From NCBI GenBank assembly GCA_050945695.1, contig JBMNTK010000135.1, positions 1 to 10,923 of the forward strand: a DNA stretch of 10,923 nucleotides, given 5' to 3'. This DNA is from Ch71 sp050945695. Lineage in GTDB: Bacteria; Chloroflexota; Anaerolineae; DRVO01. Below the pieces are notes generated by a model. It searched no databases, was not told the DNA's origin, and saw only the letters and a program-made list of their open reading frames with translations. This document shows positions 1-7,174 of the stretch, piece by piece. Position 1 is the stretch's first letter. Each line of letters starts with the position of its first letter. A program made the position numbers and the translations under genes.

Positions 1-68
1 AGCCAGGGGTGCCGGTTGAGGACGCTGCGTTCTCTCCCCGGCTTGAGGGTCACCATGGGCTCAGACAT
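1..68 (-). CDS. RlmI-like class I SAM-dependent 23S rRNA methyltransferase (5' end only)
   Basis: Only the first 22 codons are visible; the gene runs off the left edge. The peptide reads MSEPMVTLKPGRERSVLNRH followed by PW, which matches the start of the RlmI/RlmK-type PUA domain (a GREKSLLRRHPWVFSG-like block). Members of that family methylate a cytosine of 23S rRNA using S-adenosylmethionine. I chose the ATG at 66-68 because GGAAG sits 6 nt upstream (75-79). The second ATG at 54-56 has no nearby ribosome binding site. With the chosen start the gene overlaps the end of the upstream exporter gene by 8 nt, suggesting translational coupling as the last visible gene of the operon. The family call rests on this short but characteristic motif; the catalytic domain lies outside the window. 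Confidence 0.72.
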   Translation of the reverse strand, partial: MSEPMVTLKPGRERSVLNRHPW

Positions 69-1014
69 CACGCACTTCCAAGACCACCACGCCGCTCACC
101 ACCAGCAGCGCTCCCAGGATCTGAGGACCGGCCAGGGTCTCACCATGCACCAAGTAGGCCAGCACTGCCGCCACCACCGCCTCTGAGAGGCCTAAGATGC
201 TGGCCACGCTCACCGGCAGCCGGGCCAAGGCCCCCAGGTAGAGGAGATAGGAGGCCATGACTCCCAGGGCCATTCCGGCCAGCTCCAGCCAACCGATGAG
301 CGGGAGCTGAGGAACCAGGTCGGGCGACATCTGCCCCAGGCCCAGGAAGATGGTACCGAAGAAGAAGCCGTAGAACATGCCCGTTAGGGCCGGGTAGAGG
401 CCGCCTACCTTCTTGCCTATGAGGTCTCGGCCGGCCTGGGTGAGGCCCACGGCCAGTGCCATGAGGATGCCGAAGGTCTCCAGCCTGGCCTGACCGATAT
501 TGTAGACCTGGGACACGAGCAGGCACCCGGCCAGGGCCAGCACCAGGGAAGTGGCTTTGCGGCGGGTGATGCGCTCACCGTAAAGGGGCCGGGAGAGCAG
601 GACGGTGAAGATGGGGGCGCTGTAGGCCAGGACGGTGGCCACCGTTACCCCGTTCAGGTTCACCGAGAGGCCCCAGGAGGAGTTGTTGAGGGCGATGCCC
701 ACGAACCCGAACAGGACCAGCAGCGGCAGGTGCGACCGCTTCACCCGCAGCCCCACGGGTGCCGCTTCCCCCTGAGCCCGGCTTCTGCGCCCCTGAACCA
801 GGAGGATCGCCAGCAGGGCCCCGGAGATGATCAGCCCACGCCAGAACATCACCCCGGTGGGATGCAGGGGATAGGTGTCCATGAGGCGGCGCAGCCACAC
901 CGTGCAGGCAGCCCAGCCGGCGCCGTAGCTGAGCCCCATAGCGATTCCCACCCACCGACGCCCGGACAGGCCGCTGCGTACGGTGGCCGCACGCTCACTC
1001 ACCGAAACGTTCAT
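61..1014 (-). CDS. EamA/DMT-superfamily transporter, 10 TM segments
   Basis: A 317-residue integral membrane protein with about ten hydrophobic helices arranged as two tandem EamA repeats, the usual size and layout of drug/metabolite transporter (DMT) family exporters. The first repeat spans roughly residues 22-165 and the second about 180-315. Typical features are the conserved tail of repeat one (VATVLAYSAPIFTVLLSRPL, then YGERITRRK) and the matching block in repeat two (LGLSEAVVAAVLAYLVHGET). The N-terminal 20 residues and the loop near residues 75-92 are basic, as expected for cytoplasmic faces. Substrates of this family (amino acids, nucleotides, drugs and others) cannot be read from sequence. 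Its ATG overlaps the tilS stop codon in an ATGA arrangement, with GGAG 5 nt upstream inside tilS, so it is probably translated by coupling. Nothing ties its transport role to the tRNA genes beyond co-transcription. Confidence 0.9.
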   Translation of the reverse strand: MNVSVSERAATVRSGLSGRRWVGIAMGLSYGAGWAACTVWLRRLMDTYPLHPTGVMFWRGLIISGALLAILLVQGRRSRAQGEAAPVGLRVKRSHLPLLVLFGFVGIALNNSSWGLSVNLNGVTVATVLAYSAPIFTVLLSRPLYGERITRRKATSLVLALAGCLLVSQVYNIGQARLETFGILMALAVGLTQAGRDLIGKKVGGLYPALTGMFYGFFFGTIFLGLGQMSPDLVPQLPLIGWLELAGMALGVMASYLLYLGALARLPVSVASILGLSEAVVAAVLAYLVHGETLAGPQILGALLVVSGVVVLEVRDV

Positions 1015-2516
1015 ACACGCTCCATCCGGACCACCAGTACGGAGGCGCTCTCCTTGGTAAGCCGGGCCCGGTGGTCAACCCGGAACCCAGGCAGCCACAG
1101 CACGGTGTCACCGCGGGCCAGGAGGGGGTAGCGCTCTCGATAGGCAGCCGGGATCTTGAGATTGATCATCAGTTCGTTTAGCTTCGTGCTCCGGCCTTCA
1201 AGGCCCAGAGGCTGCATGCGCTCGCCCTCGCGTCGGGGGCGCAGCACCAGCGGGCCCTGCCCAACGTCGGCATCGAGGTAGGCCGTCCAGGGATGGGGCG
1301 AGGAGAGTGCCTCCGGGGGCAACTGCTCGGCCGGCAGGACCTCGGTCCTCACCCGCCAGCCCTCACCCAGGCTCACCTCACCGGGCACGGGCACGGCGAT
1401 CTCAGCTGTTGCCGAGGGGAGCTGGGGCAGGCTCTCCTGCAGGGGGATGGCTACTTCCTCGTCCGCGATGGCAAACAGGTCGTAGCCCACGGTGACCATG
1501 AGCCCCTGGGGCAAGTCGGCGCGGACGCCGGCCCCCCGGGCCTCCTGCACCGCCTGGACGGCCTGCTCCACGTGGATCCAGTCTATGTTGCGCAGGGAAT
1601 GGCGCAGCCGGGAGACGGCCTCGCGGATGAGGGCCCGACGCAGGCTCAGGTGCAGGCGCCGGAAGCCGGCCAAGTCGAACACTACCCGGTCACAGGTCCA
1701 CTCCCGCACCAGCTCGGCCCAGGCCCGGTCGCGTTCCTGGCGCAGGTAGTCGTGGTCGGCGGCCAGCACCTCCGCCGTGCGGCGGATGACCTGGCGTACG
1801 TTAGGGTTGAAGGCCTCCAGGTAAGGGATCAGCTCCAGCCGGAGGCGGTTGCGGAAGTAGGTGGTGTCCAGGTTGGAGCGGTCGAAGCGGGGCTGGAGGC
1901 CATGCTCGGCGCAGTACTGCTCGATGAGCGACCGTGGGGCATGGAGCAGGGGCCGAACCAGCCGGATCTCCGGCGAGATCGGCCGCTCGGAGGCCACCCG
2001 CAGCCCGGCCAGGGAGACCGAGGGCAACATGCCCCGCAGCCCGCCCAGGCCCGAGCCCCGCAGGAAGTGCATGACTACCGTCTCCACCTGATCGTCGGCG
2101 TTGTGGGCCACGGCCACCGCCTTGGCCCCGGCATCCTCAGCCACGCGGCCCAGGAAGGCGTAGCGCACCTGCCGTGCCGCCTCTTCCACCGCCAGGCCGC
2201 GCTCGCGGCCCACCCGCTCTACGTCAACCCGCTCCAGGGTCAGGGGGATAGCCCAATCCGAGCAGATGCGGCGCACGAACTCGGCGTCCTCGTCGGACTC
2301 CTGCCCGCGCAGGAGGTGGTTGAGGTGAGCAGCATGGAGGCGGATGCCCCACTCCGGGGCCAGGTGCCGCAGGACGTGCAGAAGGGCGAGGGAATCGGCC
2401 CCGCCGGAGAAGCCAACAACCACCGTTTCGCCGGAACGAAACAAGAGGTGGCGCGCGGCGGTCTCGCGCACCACCTCCACCAGATCGGTTGCTGGCCCCG
2501 ACAGGGCCCGTTCCAT
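1011..2516 (-). CDS. tilS: tRNA(Ile)-lysidine synthase TilS
   Basis: TilS attaches lysine to C34 of the CAU-anticodon tRNA-Ile using ATP, switching it from AUG to AUA decoding; it is normally essential. The 501-residue product carries the N-type ATP pyrophosphatase P-loop SGGADS at residues 37-42. The second family block AHNADDQVET follows at about 137-146, then FLRGSGLGGLRGM, and FRNRLRLELIP near 221-231. After a helical middle region the C-terminal TilS domain (about 420-500) shows LRPRREGERMQPLGLEG and STKLNELMINLKIP, the expected substrate-binding C-terminal pattern. The length is slightly above the usual 430-480. The start ATG lies 1 nt after the glyQS stop, with GAGGGG about 7 nt upstream inside the end of glyQS. 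The last base triplet TGA overlaps the ATG of the exporter gene. Identification is firm. Confidence 0.96.
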   Translation of the reverse strand: MERALSGPATDLVEVVRETAARHLLFRSGETVVVGFSGGADSLALLHVLRHLAPEWGIRLHAAHLNHLLRGQESDEDAEFVRRICSDWAIPLTLERVDVERVGRERGLAVEEAARQVRYAFLGRVAEDAGAKAVAVAHNADDQVETVVMHFLRGSGLGGLRGMLPSVSLAGLRVASERPISPEIRLVRPLLHAPRSLIEQYCAEHGLQPRFDRSNLDTTYFRNRLRLELIPYLEAFNPNVRQVIRRTAEVLAADHDYLRQERDRAWAELVREWTCDRVVFDLAGFRRLHLSLRRALIREAVSRLRHSLRNIDWIHVEQAVQAVQEARGAGVRADLPQGLMVTVGYDLFAIADEEVAIPLQESLPQLPSATAEIAVPVPGEVSLGEGWRVRTEVLPAEQLPPEALSSPHPWTAYLDADVGQGPLVLRPRREGERMQPLGLEGRSTKLNELMINLKIPAAYRERYPLLARGDTVLWLPGFRVDHRARLTKESASVLVVRMERV

Positions 2517-2517
2517 G

Positions 2518-5517
2518 CTAGAACCCCTCTAGTCGGCTCAGGTCAGCCACCCCATCGGTGAGGGCAGCGATGTGCTGGACCAGTGCCAAGCGGTTACGGC
2601 GCACGTCCGGGTCCTCGGCCATGACGAGCACCTCGTCGAAGAAGCGGGTGATGGCCGGGGTGAGGTTTTCCAGGGCGGTGAGCACCTCGTCCACACTGCT
2701 ATCACGATCCAGCTCGGAGGCGTACCGAAGGTAGGCCGAGTACAGGTTCTGGCTGGCCCCGGGCTCGAGGTCATCGGGCCGGAGTTCCAGCGTCTCCTTG
2801 ATATCGCGCACGATACGCCGGCAGCGGGCATAGGCATTGAGGATGTCCATCCAGCCCGGCCGGTTCACCCATTCCTGCAGGCGCGGGGCCGAGATGGCGG
2901 CCCAGTAGGGGTCGTGCCCTCGTTCGGCCAGGATGGCGTCCACCACGTCGTAGCGCAGCCCTTCCTCCTGAAGGTAGACACGCAGACGCTGGCGCACGAA
3001 ATCCACTGCCCTCTGCCGCATCTCCGGGGTGGTCTCCACGGGCAGCTCCTCGGCGACCAGATCGAAGGCCTGCCGCAAGTCGAGCCGCGCCCGCCACTGG
3101 ATCAGGTTCTGGACCAGGCCCGAGGCCGCCCGGCGCAGGGCATAGGGGTCGGCCGAGCCGGTGGGCTCCAGCCCTACCGCCAGAAGGCCCAGTATGGAAT
3201 CGAGCCGGTCCGCCACGCCCACCACCAGACCGAGGCGGTTGGAGGCGGCAGGGCCCCCCGCCCGTCGAGGCGAGTAGTGGTCGGCGATGGCATCGGCCAC
3301 CTCGGCGTCCTCGCCCTGACGGCGAGCGTAGATGCCACCCATCACACCCTGCAGGGAAGTGAACTCCACCACCATGTGAGTGGCCAGATCCGCCTTAGCT
3401 AGCCGGGCTGCCCGGGCTGCCCGGGGCACGTCCTCCTCGGGGACTCCCAGGAGCGGGGCCAGACGAGGCACGAGCGCCTCCAGCCGCTGGGTCTTGTCGT
3501 ACATAGAGCCCAGCTGCTCCTGGAAGGTGAGGGTGCTTAGCCGAGGCAGGTAGTCCTCGAGCGTGCGCGTCTGGTCCTCGCGGAAGAAGTAGGCGGCGTC
3601 GGCGAAGCGGGCCCGCAGGACGGCCTCGTAGCCCTGACGCACCAGGTCCTCGCCCTCTGGGCCACCGTTGCGCACGGCCACGAAGTAGGGCAGAAGATCG
3701 CCCCCTCTCTCCACGGCGAAGTAGCGCTGGTGCTTGCGCATGACGGTGGTGAGCACTTCCCGGGGCAGGAACAGGTACTCCTCGGAGAAGGACCCCAGGA
3801 TGGGCGAGGGGGCCTCTACCAGGTCGGCCACCTCGCTGAGGAGATCCTCATCGGGCAGGAGGTTGCCGTCCACCTCTGCCGCCAGGGCGCGGGCGCGGCG
3901 GGCGATCTCTTCGCGCCGATCATCGTGGGACAGGACGATGCCGGCCGCCTCGACGGCAGACCGGTACTCGCTGGCCGAGCTCACTGTCACCTGGTCGGGG
4001 CGATCCGTGCGCAGGAGGCGGGTCTGTCGGCCGCTCTCCAGCCCGGCAAAGGTGAAGGGGACGACCGAGTCGCCCAGCAGGGCCAGGAGCCAACGCACCG
4101 GCCGGGAGAAGGCCACGCCCAATCCGTCCCAGCGCATGCTCTGGGGGAAGCGAATGGCCCCCACCAATTCCGGCAGGAGGCGCGAGAGCACGACCGCGGC
4201 CGGCTCGCCCTCCTTGCGGACCTCGGCCACCACGTATGAGCCGCCGTCCATGTCGGCCACCTGAAGGGATTCCACGGCCAGCCCGTAGCGACGGGCGAAG
4301 CCCTCGGCAGCCCGCGTCGGTGCCCCTTGGGCATCGAAGGCAGCCCGGGCCGGGGGTCCCTTCACCACCGCCACCTCGTCGGCCTGGAAGGGGGCCAGCC
4401 CTTCGATGAGGACGGCGAGCCGACGGGGCGTTCCCTCCACGGCGAAGGAGGTGTAGGTCAGCCGTTCCCGCTCCAGCAGCTCGGGCACTCGACGGCGGAG
4501 CTGGTCCAGGGCAGTCTGCAGGTCGGCGTGGGGCAGTTCCTCGGTCCCGATCTCCAGCACGAAGGGTTGGGGCGAATCGGCCGGGGCCGGCATAGGGGCG
4601 GGCCCCCCGGTGGGCACTGGCACGACCCAGCTGGTCTGCTTGGTCAGGGGGAAGCCCTCGCGCTCACGCTGGTCCAGGTAGGCGGCGGCCACTTGGTGGG
4701 CCAGGTCTCGCATTCGGCTGAAGTAGCCGGCCCGCTCGGTGACGCCGATGGCGCCGCGGGCGTCGAGCACGTTGAAAGTGTGGCTGCACTTGAGCACGTA
4801 GTCGTGGGCGGGCATGACCAGCCCTCGCTCCAGGGCAGACTCAGCCTCCGCCTCGAAGATGCGATAGAGGTCGGTCAGGCGGCCGATATCGGCCACCTCG
4901 AAGTTGTAGGTGCAGTGTTCCACTTCCTGCCGGTGGAGGATGTCGCCGTAGGTGACACCCTCATCCCAGCGGATATCCAGGAAGGTAGGCTCGCCCTGCA
5001 GGAAGAGCATGATACGCTCTAGCCCGTAGGTGATCTCCACTGCCACCGGGTCCAGCGTGAACCCGCCCGCCTGCTGCATGTAGGTGTACTGGCTGATCTC
5101 CTGGCCATCGCACCAGACTTCCCAGCCCAGCCCCCAAGCTCCCAGCGCCGGCGACTCCCAGTTGTCCTCCACGAAGCGCACATCGTGGCGGCGAAGGTCC
5201 ACCCCGATAGCCTCGAGGCTGCGCAGGTACATCTCCTGCGGGTTCCCGGGGTCGGGCTTGAGGATGACTTGGTACTGGTAGTACTGCTGCCAGCGGTTGG
5301 GGTTCTCGGCGTAGCGGCCGTCAGCCGGGCGCACGGAGGGTTCCACATAGGCCACGCGCCAGGGCTCGGGCCCCAGCACCCGTAGGAAGGTGGCGGGGTT
5401 CATGGTGCCCGCGCCCACCTGGACGTTGTAGGGCTGCCAGATCAGGCATCCCTGATCGGCCCAGAAGCGCTCGAGGCGCATGATGACTTCTTGGAACCCA
5501 GGACTGTGTGGACCCAT
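2518..5517 (-). CDS. glyQS: Glycyl-tRNA synthetase, fused alpha-beta chain (GlyQS)
   Basis: This cytoplasmic enzyme charges tRNA-Gly with glycine using ATP. Most bacteria with the alpha2-beta2 type encode two proteins (glyQ, glyS); here one 999-residue chain carries both. Residues 1 to about 297 are the alpha catalytic unit: FWADQGCLIWQPYNVQVGAG near the start, the motif 2 region NPNRWQQYYQYQVILKPDP at about 73-91, and motif 3-like TYGLERIMLFLQ at about 163-174. A Pro/Ala/Gly-rich linker (about 302-316) follows, then the beta unit opens with FVLEIGTEELPHADLQ. Beta landmarks include FQEQLGSMYDKTQRL, KADLATHMVVEFTSLQGVMG, PTGSADPYALRRAASGL and a helical C-terminal anticodon-binding (DALR-like) region. 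I start at the ATG at 5515-5517, which has GAGGTG 9 nt upstream; an in-frame GTG at 5527-5529 would add four residues but lies inside that ribosome binding site. No T-box fits in the 32-nt gap to recO. Confidence 0.96.
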   Translation of the reverse strand: MGPHSPGFQEVIMRLERFWADQGCLIWQPYNVQVGAGTMNPATFLRVLGPEPWRVAYVEPSVRPADGRYAENPNRWQQYYQYQVILKPDPGNPQEMYLRSLEAIGVDLRRHDVRFVEDNWESPALGAWGLGWEVWCDGQEISQYTYMQQAGGFTLDPVAVEITYGLERIMLFLQGEPTFLDIRWDEGVTYGDILHRQEVEHCTYNFEVADIGRLTDLYRIFEAEAESALERGLVMPAHDYVLKCSHTFNVLDARGAIGVTERAGYFSRMRDLAHQVAAAYLDQREREGFPLTKQTSWVVPVPTGGPAPMPAPADSPQPFVLEIGTEELPHADLQTALDQLRRRVPELLERERLTYTSFAVEGTPRRLAVLIEGLAPFQADEVAVVKGPPARAAFDAQGAPTRAAEGFARRYGLAVESLQVADMDGGSYVVAEVRKEGEPAAVVLSRLLPELVGAIRFPQSMRWDGLGVAFSRPVRWLLALLGDSVVPFTFAGLESGRQTRLLRTDRPDQVTVSSASEYRSAVEAAGIVLSHDDRREEIARRARALAAEVDGNLLPDEDLLSEVADLVEAPSPILGSFSEEYLFLPREVLTTVMRKHQRYFAVERGGDLLPYFVAVRNGGPEGEDLVRQGYEAVLRARFADAAYFFREDQTRTLEDYLPRLSTLTFQEQLGSMYDKTQRLEALVPRLAPLLGVPEEDVPRAARAARLAKADLATHMVVEFTSLQGVMGGIYARRQGEDAEVADAIADHYSPRRAGGPAASNRLGLVVGVADRLDSILGLLAVGLEPTGSADPYALRRAASGLVQNLIQWRARLDLRQAFDLVAEELPVETTPEMRQRAVDFVRQRLRVYLQEEGLRYDVVDAILAERGHDPYWAAISAPRLQEWVNRPGWMDILNAYARCRRIVRDIKETLELRPDDLEPGASQNLYSAYLRYASELDRDSSVDEVLTALENLTPAITRFFDEVLVMAEDPDVRRNRLALVQHIAALTDGVADLSRLEGF

Positions 5518-5526
5518 GGGGCAAAT

Positions 5527-5532
5527 CACCTC
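5527..5532 (-). promoter_or_regulatory. Ribosome binding site deciding the glyQS start
   Basis: The minus strand reads GAGGTG here, 9 nt before the ATG at 5515-5517. An in-frame GTG candidate lies within this same hexamer, so it cannot use it, which favours the downstream ATG. Confidence 0.6.
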
Positions 5533-5549
5533 GTGCAGGAGTGGAATGC

Positions 5550-6320
5550 TCAGGCTTCTACGGGCAGGCTACCCACCGCCTCGACAAACCGCCGCGAGCG
5601 GGGAGGCCGCTCGGCGATGTAGCGGATGTAGTCGGCGGCGAGGTGCTCGATCTCGTCGTGTAGCGAGGGCTTCAGGCGCAAGCGCTGGCAGTCGGCGACG
5701 GGGCTGCGCTGCAGGAAGCGGATCACCTTCTGGGCAGCCACGCTTATCCGGCGCCCCACCGAAAGGGTACTGGCGCAGGAGGGGCAGAGCACCCCGCCCT
5801 CCGAGATGTCGAAGTAGTTGGTCTCCTCCTCGACCCACCGGTCACAGTGAATACAGCGGTAGAGCTGGGGCCGGTAGCCCTCGAGGTCGAGCAGGTGTAG
5901 TTCGAAGTAGCGCTGGATGAGCCGCGGGTCACCGCCATCGTCGAGCCAGCGCAGCACCTCCACCAGCAGGTCATAGACGCCGCGGGCCTCCTGGCCCTCG
6001 CCGACGAAGGTGTCGGCCAGTTCGGCCAGGTAGTGTGCTGCCGCCACTCGCTCCAGGTCCTCGGCGATGTGAGGGAAGGCGCGTACGGTCTCCGCCTGGG
6101 AGACGATGCCAAACGTCCGTCCCTGGTGCACCAGGAGGTCCACCTGACGGAAGAGGTCCACGTGGGCGGCCTTGCGGCTGCTTATCTTGCGGGCGCCCTT
6201 GGCAATGAGGCTCAGCTTACCCCGGTCGGGGGTGAGCACGGTGATGAGCCGGTCGGCCTCGTCGAAGTCGCGCCGGCGCAGGACGACGCCGACGGTACGG
6301 TAGAGGCGTGGCTGGGCCAT
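5550..6320 (-). CDS. recO: DNA repair protein RecO
   Basis: RecO works with RecF and RecR to load RecA onto SSB-coated single-stranded DNA during gap repair, and it can anneal DNA strands. The 256-residue protein has the N-terminal OB-fold signature (about residues 5-80): a start near YRTVGVVLRRRDFDEADRLI, then VLTPDRGKLSLIAKGARK. The middle is helical and contains ERVAAAHYLAELADTF. A zinc ribbon is seen as C156-x2-C159 and C179-x2-C182. The C-terminal helical part ends in SRRFVEAVGSLPVEA, a normal length for the family. The ATG shares its A with the TAA of the upstream MazG-like gene (TAATG), with GAGGGG just before it, so translation is probably coupled. glyQS follows after 32 nt; recO next to the glycyl-tRNA synthetase genes is a recurrent arrangement in several bacterial phyla. 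Identification is firm. Confidence 0.94.
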   Translation of the reverse strand: MAQPRLYRTVGVVLRRRDFDEADRLITVLTPDRGKLSLIAKGARKISSRKAAHVDLFRQVDLLVHQGRTFGIVSQAETVRAFPHIAEDLERVAAAHYLAELADTFVGEGQEARGVYDLLVEVLRWLDDGGDPRLIQRYFELHLLDLEGYRPQLYRCIHCDRWVEEETNYFDISEGGVLCPSCASTLSVGRRISVAAQKVIRFLQRSPVADCQRLRLKPSLHDEIEHLAADYIRYIAERPPRSRRFVEAVGSLPVEA

Positions 6321-6628
6321 TAGCCCCCCCTCGCCGTGTTGTACTTCTGGGGTCGCTGCCAGTTGATGGTCATCTTACGCTGGTAGATCGCCTCCGCGTC
6401 TAGGCCCAGGGCGGACAGGAGGTGCAGGGTGCGGATGAGGGCGTCTATGAGTTCCTCGCCCACCTTATCCAGTGGCTGCCCTTTCTTGTAGGCATCGGCC
6501 GCTTCGGAGACCTCGGAGTGGATGAGCGTGAGCATCTCCCAGATGCGCTCGGGGTCCGAAGAGAAGCCCTTGGCATCAGTCAGGGCGCGCACTTCGGCCA
6601 TTTTCTGGTTGAGACCCGCGCTTTCCAT
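6320..6628 (-). CDS. MazG-type nucleotide pyrophosphohydrolase
   Basis: A 102-residue all-alpha protein with the MazG/NTP-PPase metal-binding pattern ExxE-(16 residues)-ExxD. Glutamates 39 and 42 sit in HSEVSEAADAYKKG, and E59 and D62 in VGEELIDALIRTLHLLSALG. Such enzymes hydrolyse nucleoside triphosphates to monophosphate and pyrophosphate, often to remove damaged or non-canonical nucleotides; the exact substrate cannot be told from sequence. The length fits the small single-domain group rather than full-length MazG. The ATG at 6626-6628 is preceded by GGGAGGTGGGAG and by a strong promoter only some 25 nt upstream. The reading frame is open much further (to 7057), but that extension translates the tRNA-Arg gene, its terminator and palindromic repeats, so it is not coding. 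It is the first gene of the operon and overlaps recO by one base. Confidence 0.88.
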   Translation of the reverse strand: MESAGLNQKMAEVRALTDAKGFSSDPERIWEMLTLIHSEVSEAADAYKKGQPLDKVGEELIDALIRTLHLLSALGLDAEAIYQRKMTINWQRPQKYNTARGG

Positions 6629-6653
6629 CCGCTCCCACCTCCCTAAGCTATCA

Positions 6654-6683
6654 ATTATACCACCGGCGCTGGATAGGGGCGAA
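6654..6683 (-). promoter_or_regulatory. Extended -10 promoter of the mazG-recO-glyQS-tilS operon
   Basis: On the minus strand a perfect -10 TATAAT (6654-6659) is preceded by TGG (6660-6662), an extended -10. A weak -35, TTCGCC, lies at 6678-6683 with 18 nt spacing. Transcription would begin near 6647, leaving a leader of about 20 nt that is nearly all ribosome binding site. The position between the tRNA terminator and the MazG-like ATG fits an operon promoter. Confidence 0.78.
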
Positions 6684-6693
6684 GGAAGCGAAG

Positions 6694-6716
6694 ACCCCTC
6701 TGCATGGCAGAGGGGT
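6694..6716 (-). terminator. Terminator of the tRNA-Arg gene
   Basis: A perfect 10-bp stem (ACCCCTCTGC / GCAGAGGGGT) with a 3-nt loop lies 14 nt after the tRNA 3' end on the minus strand. It is followed by a pyrimidine-rich tail (CTTCGCTTCC) that is only moderately U-rich. It separates the tRNA from the operon promoter. Confidence 0.65.
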
Positions 6717-6730
6717 GTGTGGGTGGACTG

Positions 6731-6805
6731 TGGTACCCCCGGGGCGACTCGAACGCCCGCGCACGGCTCCGGAGGCCGCTGCTCTATCCTCTGAGCTACG
6801 GGGGC
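6731..6805 (-). tRNA. tRNA-Arg (anticodon CCG)
   Basis: A 75-nt cloverleaf reading CGG codons. The acceptor stem is GCCCCCG / CGGGGGT, and the D stem GCTC / GAGC has an 8-nt loop containing GG. The anticodon arm is GCGGC / GCCGT with loop CTCCGGA, giving anticodon CCG preceded by the invariant T33. The variable loop is GCGC. The T arm GGGCG / CGCCC has loop TTCGAGT. Discriminator A73 precedes an encoded CCA. The first acceptor pair is a G1-U72 wobble, while the remaining six pairs are Watson-Crick. The gene has its own promoter and terminator on the minus strand and is transcribed towards the operon. Confidence 0.95.
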
Positions 6806-6825
6806 ATGACGTTCCGTGCCTACAT

Positions 6826-6854
6826 AATATACCACCGTCTGAGGCTTACGGCAA
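6826..6854 (-). promoter_or_regulatory. Sigma-70-like promoter of tRNA-Arg
   Basis: On the minus strand the -35 TTGCCG (6849-6854) and -10 TATATT (6826-6831) are separated by 17 nt; TATTAT overlapping the -10 is an alternative. Transcription would start about 13 nt before the tRNA, a typical short leader for RNase P to remove. The right boundary of the promoter lies only about 4 bp from the flank of the repeat island. Confidence 0.75.
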
Positions 6855-6870
6855 GGATGGGCGCCTGGCG

Positions 6871-6903
6871 GTGACACGTGACAAGTGATACGTGACACGT
6901 GAC
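6871..6903. repeat. GTGACACGTGAC double repeat, left copy
   Basis: Two perfect 12-nt units GTGACACGTGAC (6871-6882 and 6892-6903) are separated by AAGTGATAC, itself a degenerate unit. The same units occur inverted at 7175-7200. Confidence 0.8.
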
Positions 6904-6929
6904 CCACCGCTGCGCTGGGTGCACACTCG

Positions 6930-6996
6930 CACGCAAAGACGCCAAGTCGCCAAGGACGCGGTGACAAGAAGCTTTGCGCCTTCGCGTCTTTGCGTG
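6930..6996. repeat. Inverted repeat CACGCAAAGACGC with 41-nt interior
   Basis: A perfect 13-bp inverted repeat: CACGCAAAGACGC at 6930-6942 pairs with GCGTCTTTGCGTG at 6984-6996. The interior carries related fragments (GCCAAGTCGCCAAGG, CTTTGCGCCTTCGCG). I recall this GCAAAGACGC / GCGTCTTTGC word family as a dispersed repeat in many environmental genomes, but that is from memory and untested here. Confidence 0.7.
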
Positions 6997-7026
6997 AGGC
7001 CGCTGCCCACGCGCGCCTGGGGCCTG

Positions 7027-7044
7027 GGCGCACCAGTGTGCGCC
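7027..7044. repeat. Small hairpin GGCGCAC-CAGT-GTGCGCC
   Basis: A perfect 7-bp stem with a 4-nt loop lies inside the repeat island. No U-tract follows on either strand, so a terminator role is unlikely. Confidence 0.55.
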
Positions 7045-7090
7045 TAGTAGCGCGCACCCTCGGGGCGATTATTGTTCCGATCGCCTCTCC

Positions 7091-7163
7091 ATGTCATTCC
7101 GAGCGAAGCGAGGAATCTCTGTCTGCCAAGCGGGTAGATCCCTCGCTTCGCTCGGGATGACAT
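7091..7163. repeat. Long dispersed-type palindrome (28-bp arms)
   Basis: The arms at 7091-7118 and 7136-7163 match as inverted repeats at 26 of 28 positions around a 17-nt centre. The arm core is TTCCGAGCGAAGCGAGGAAT on the left, and the right arm carries CTCGCTTCGCTCGGGATGAC. One of the two differences still allows a G-U pair, so an RNA copy would fold into a long stable hairpin. I recall very similar palindromes dispersed in many metagenomic genomes; this is unverified. Confidence 0.85.
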
Positions 7164-7174
7164 GGGTGGCGTGG

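Noticed and set aside
1293..2561. 422-codon open frame on the plus strand
   Set aside because: It mirrors tilS, which has clear catalytic motifs; the plus-strand product has no recognisable domain.
2572..3402. 276-codon open frame on the plus strand
   Set aside because: It lies fully inside glyQS on the other strand and has no domain or ribosome binding site support.
5518..5549. Possible T-box or other leader controlling glyQS
   Set aside because: The gap after recO is only 32 nt and holds just a ribosome binding site, too short for a T-box.
6629..7057. Long in-frame N-terminal extension of the MazG-like gene
   Set aside because: It reads through the tRNA-Arg terminator, the tRNA itself (giving the well-known false peptide APVAQRIEQRPPEP) and palindromic repeats. 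The ATG at 6626-6628 has a strong ribosome binding site and promoter and matches the family length.
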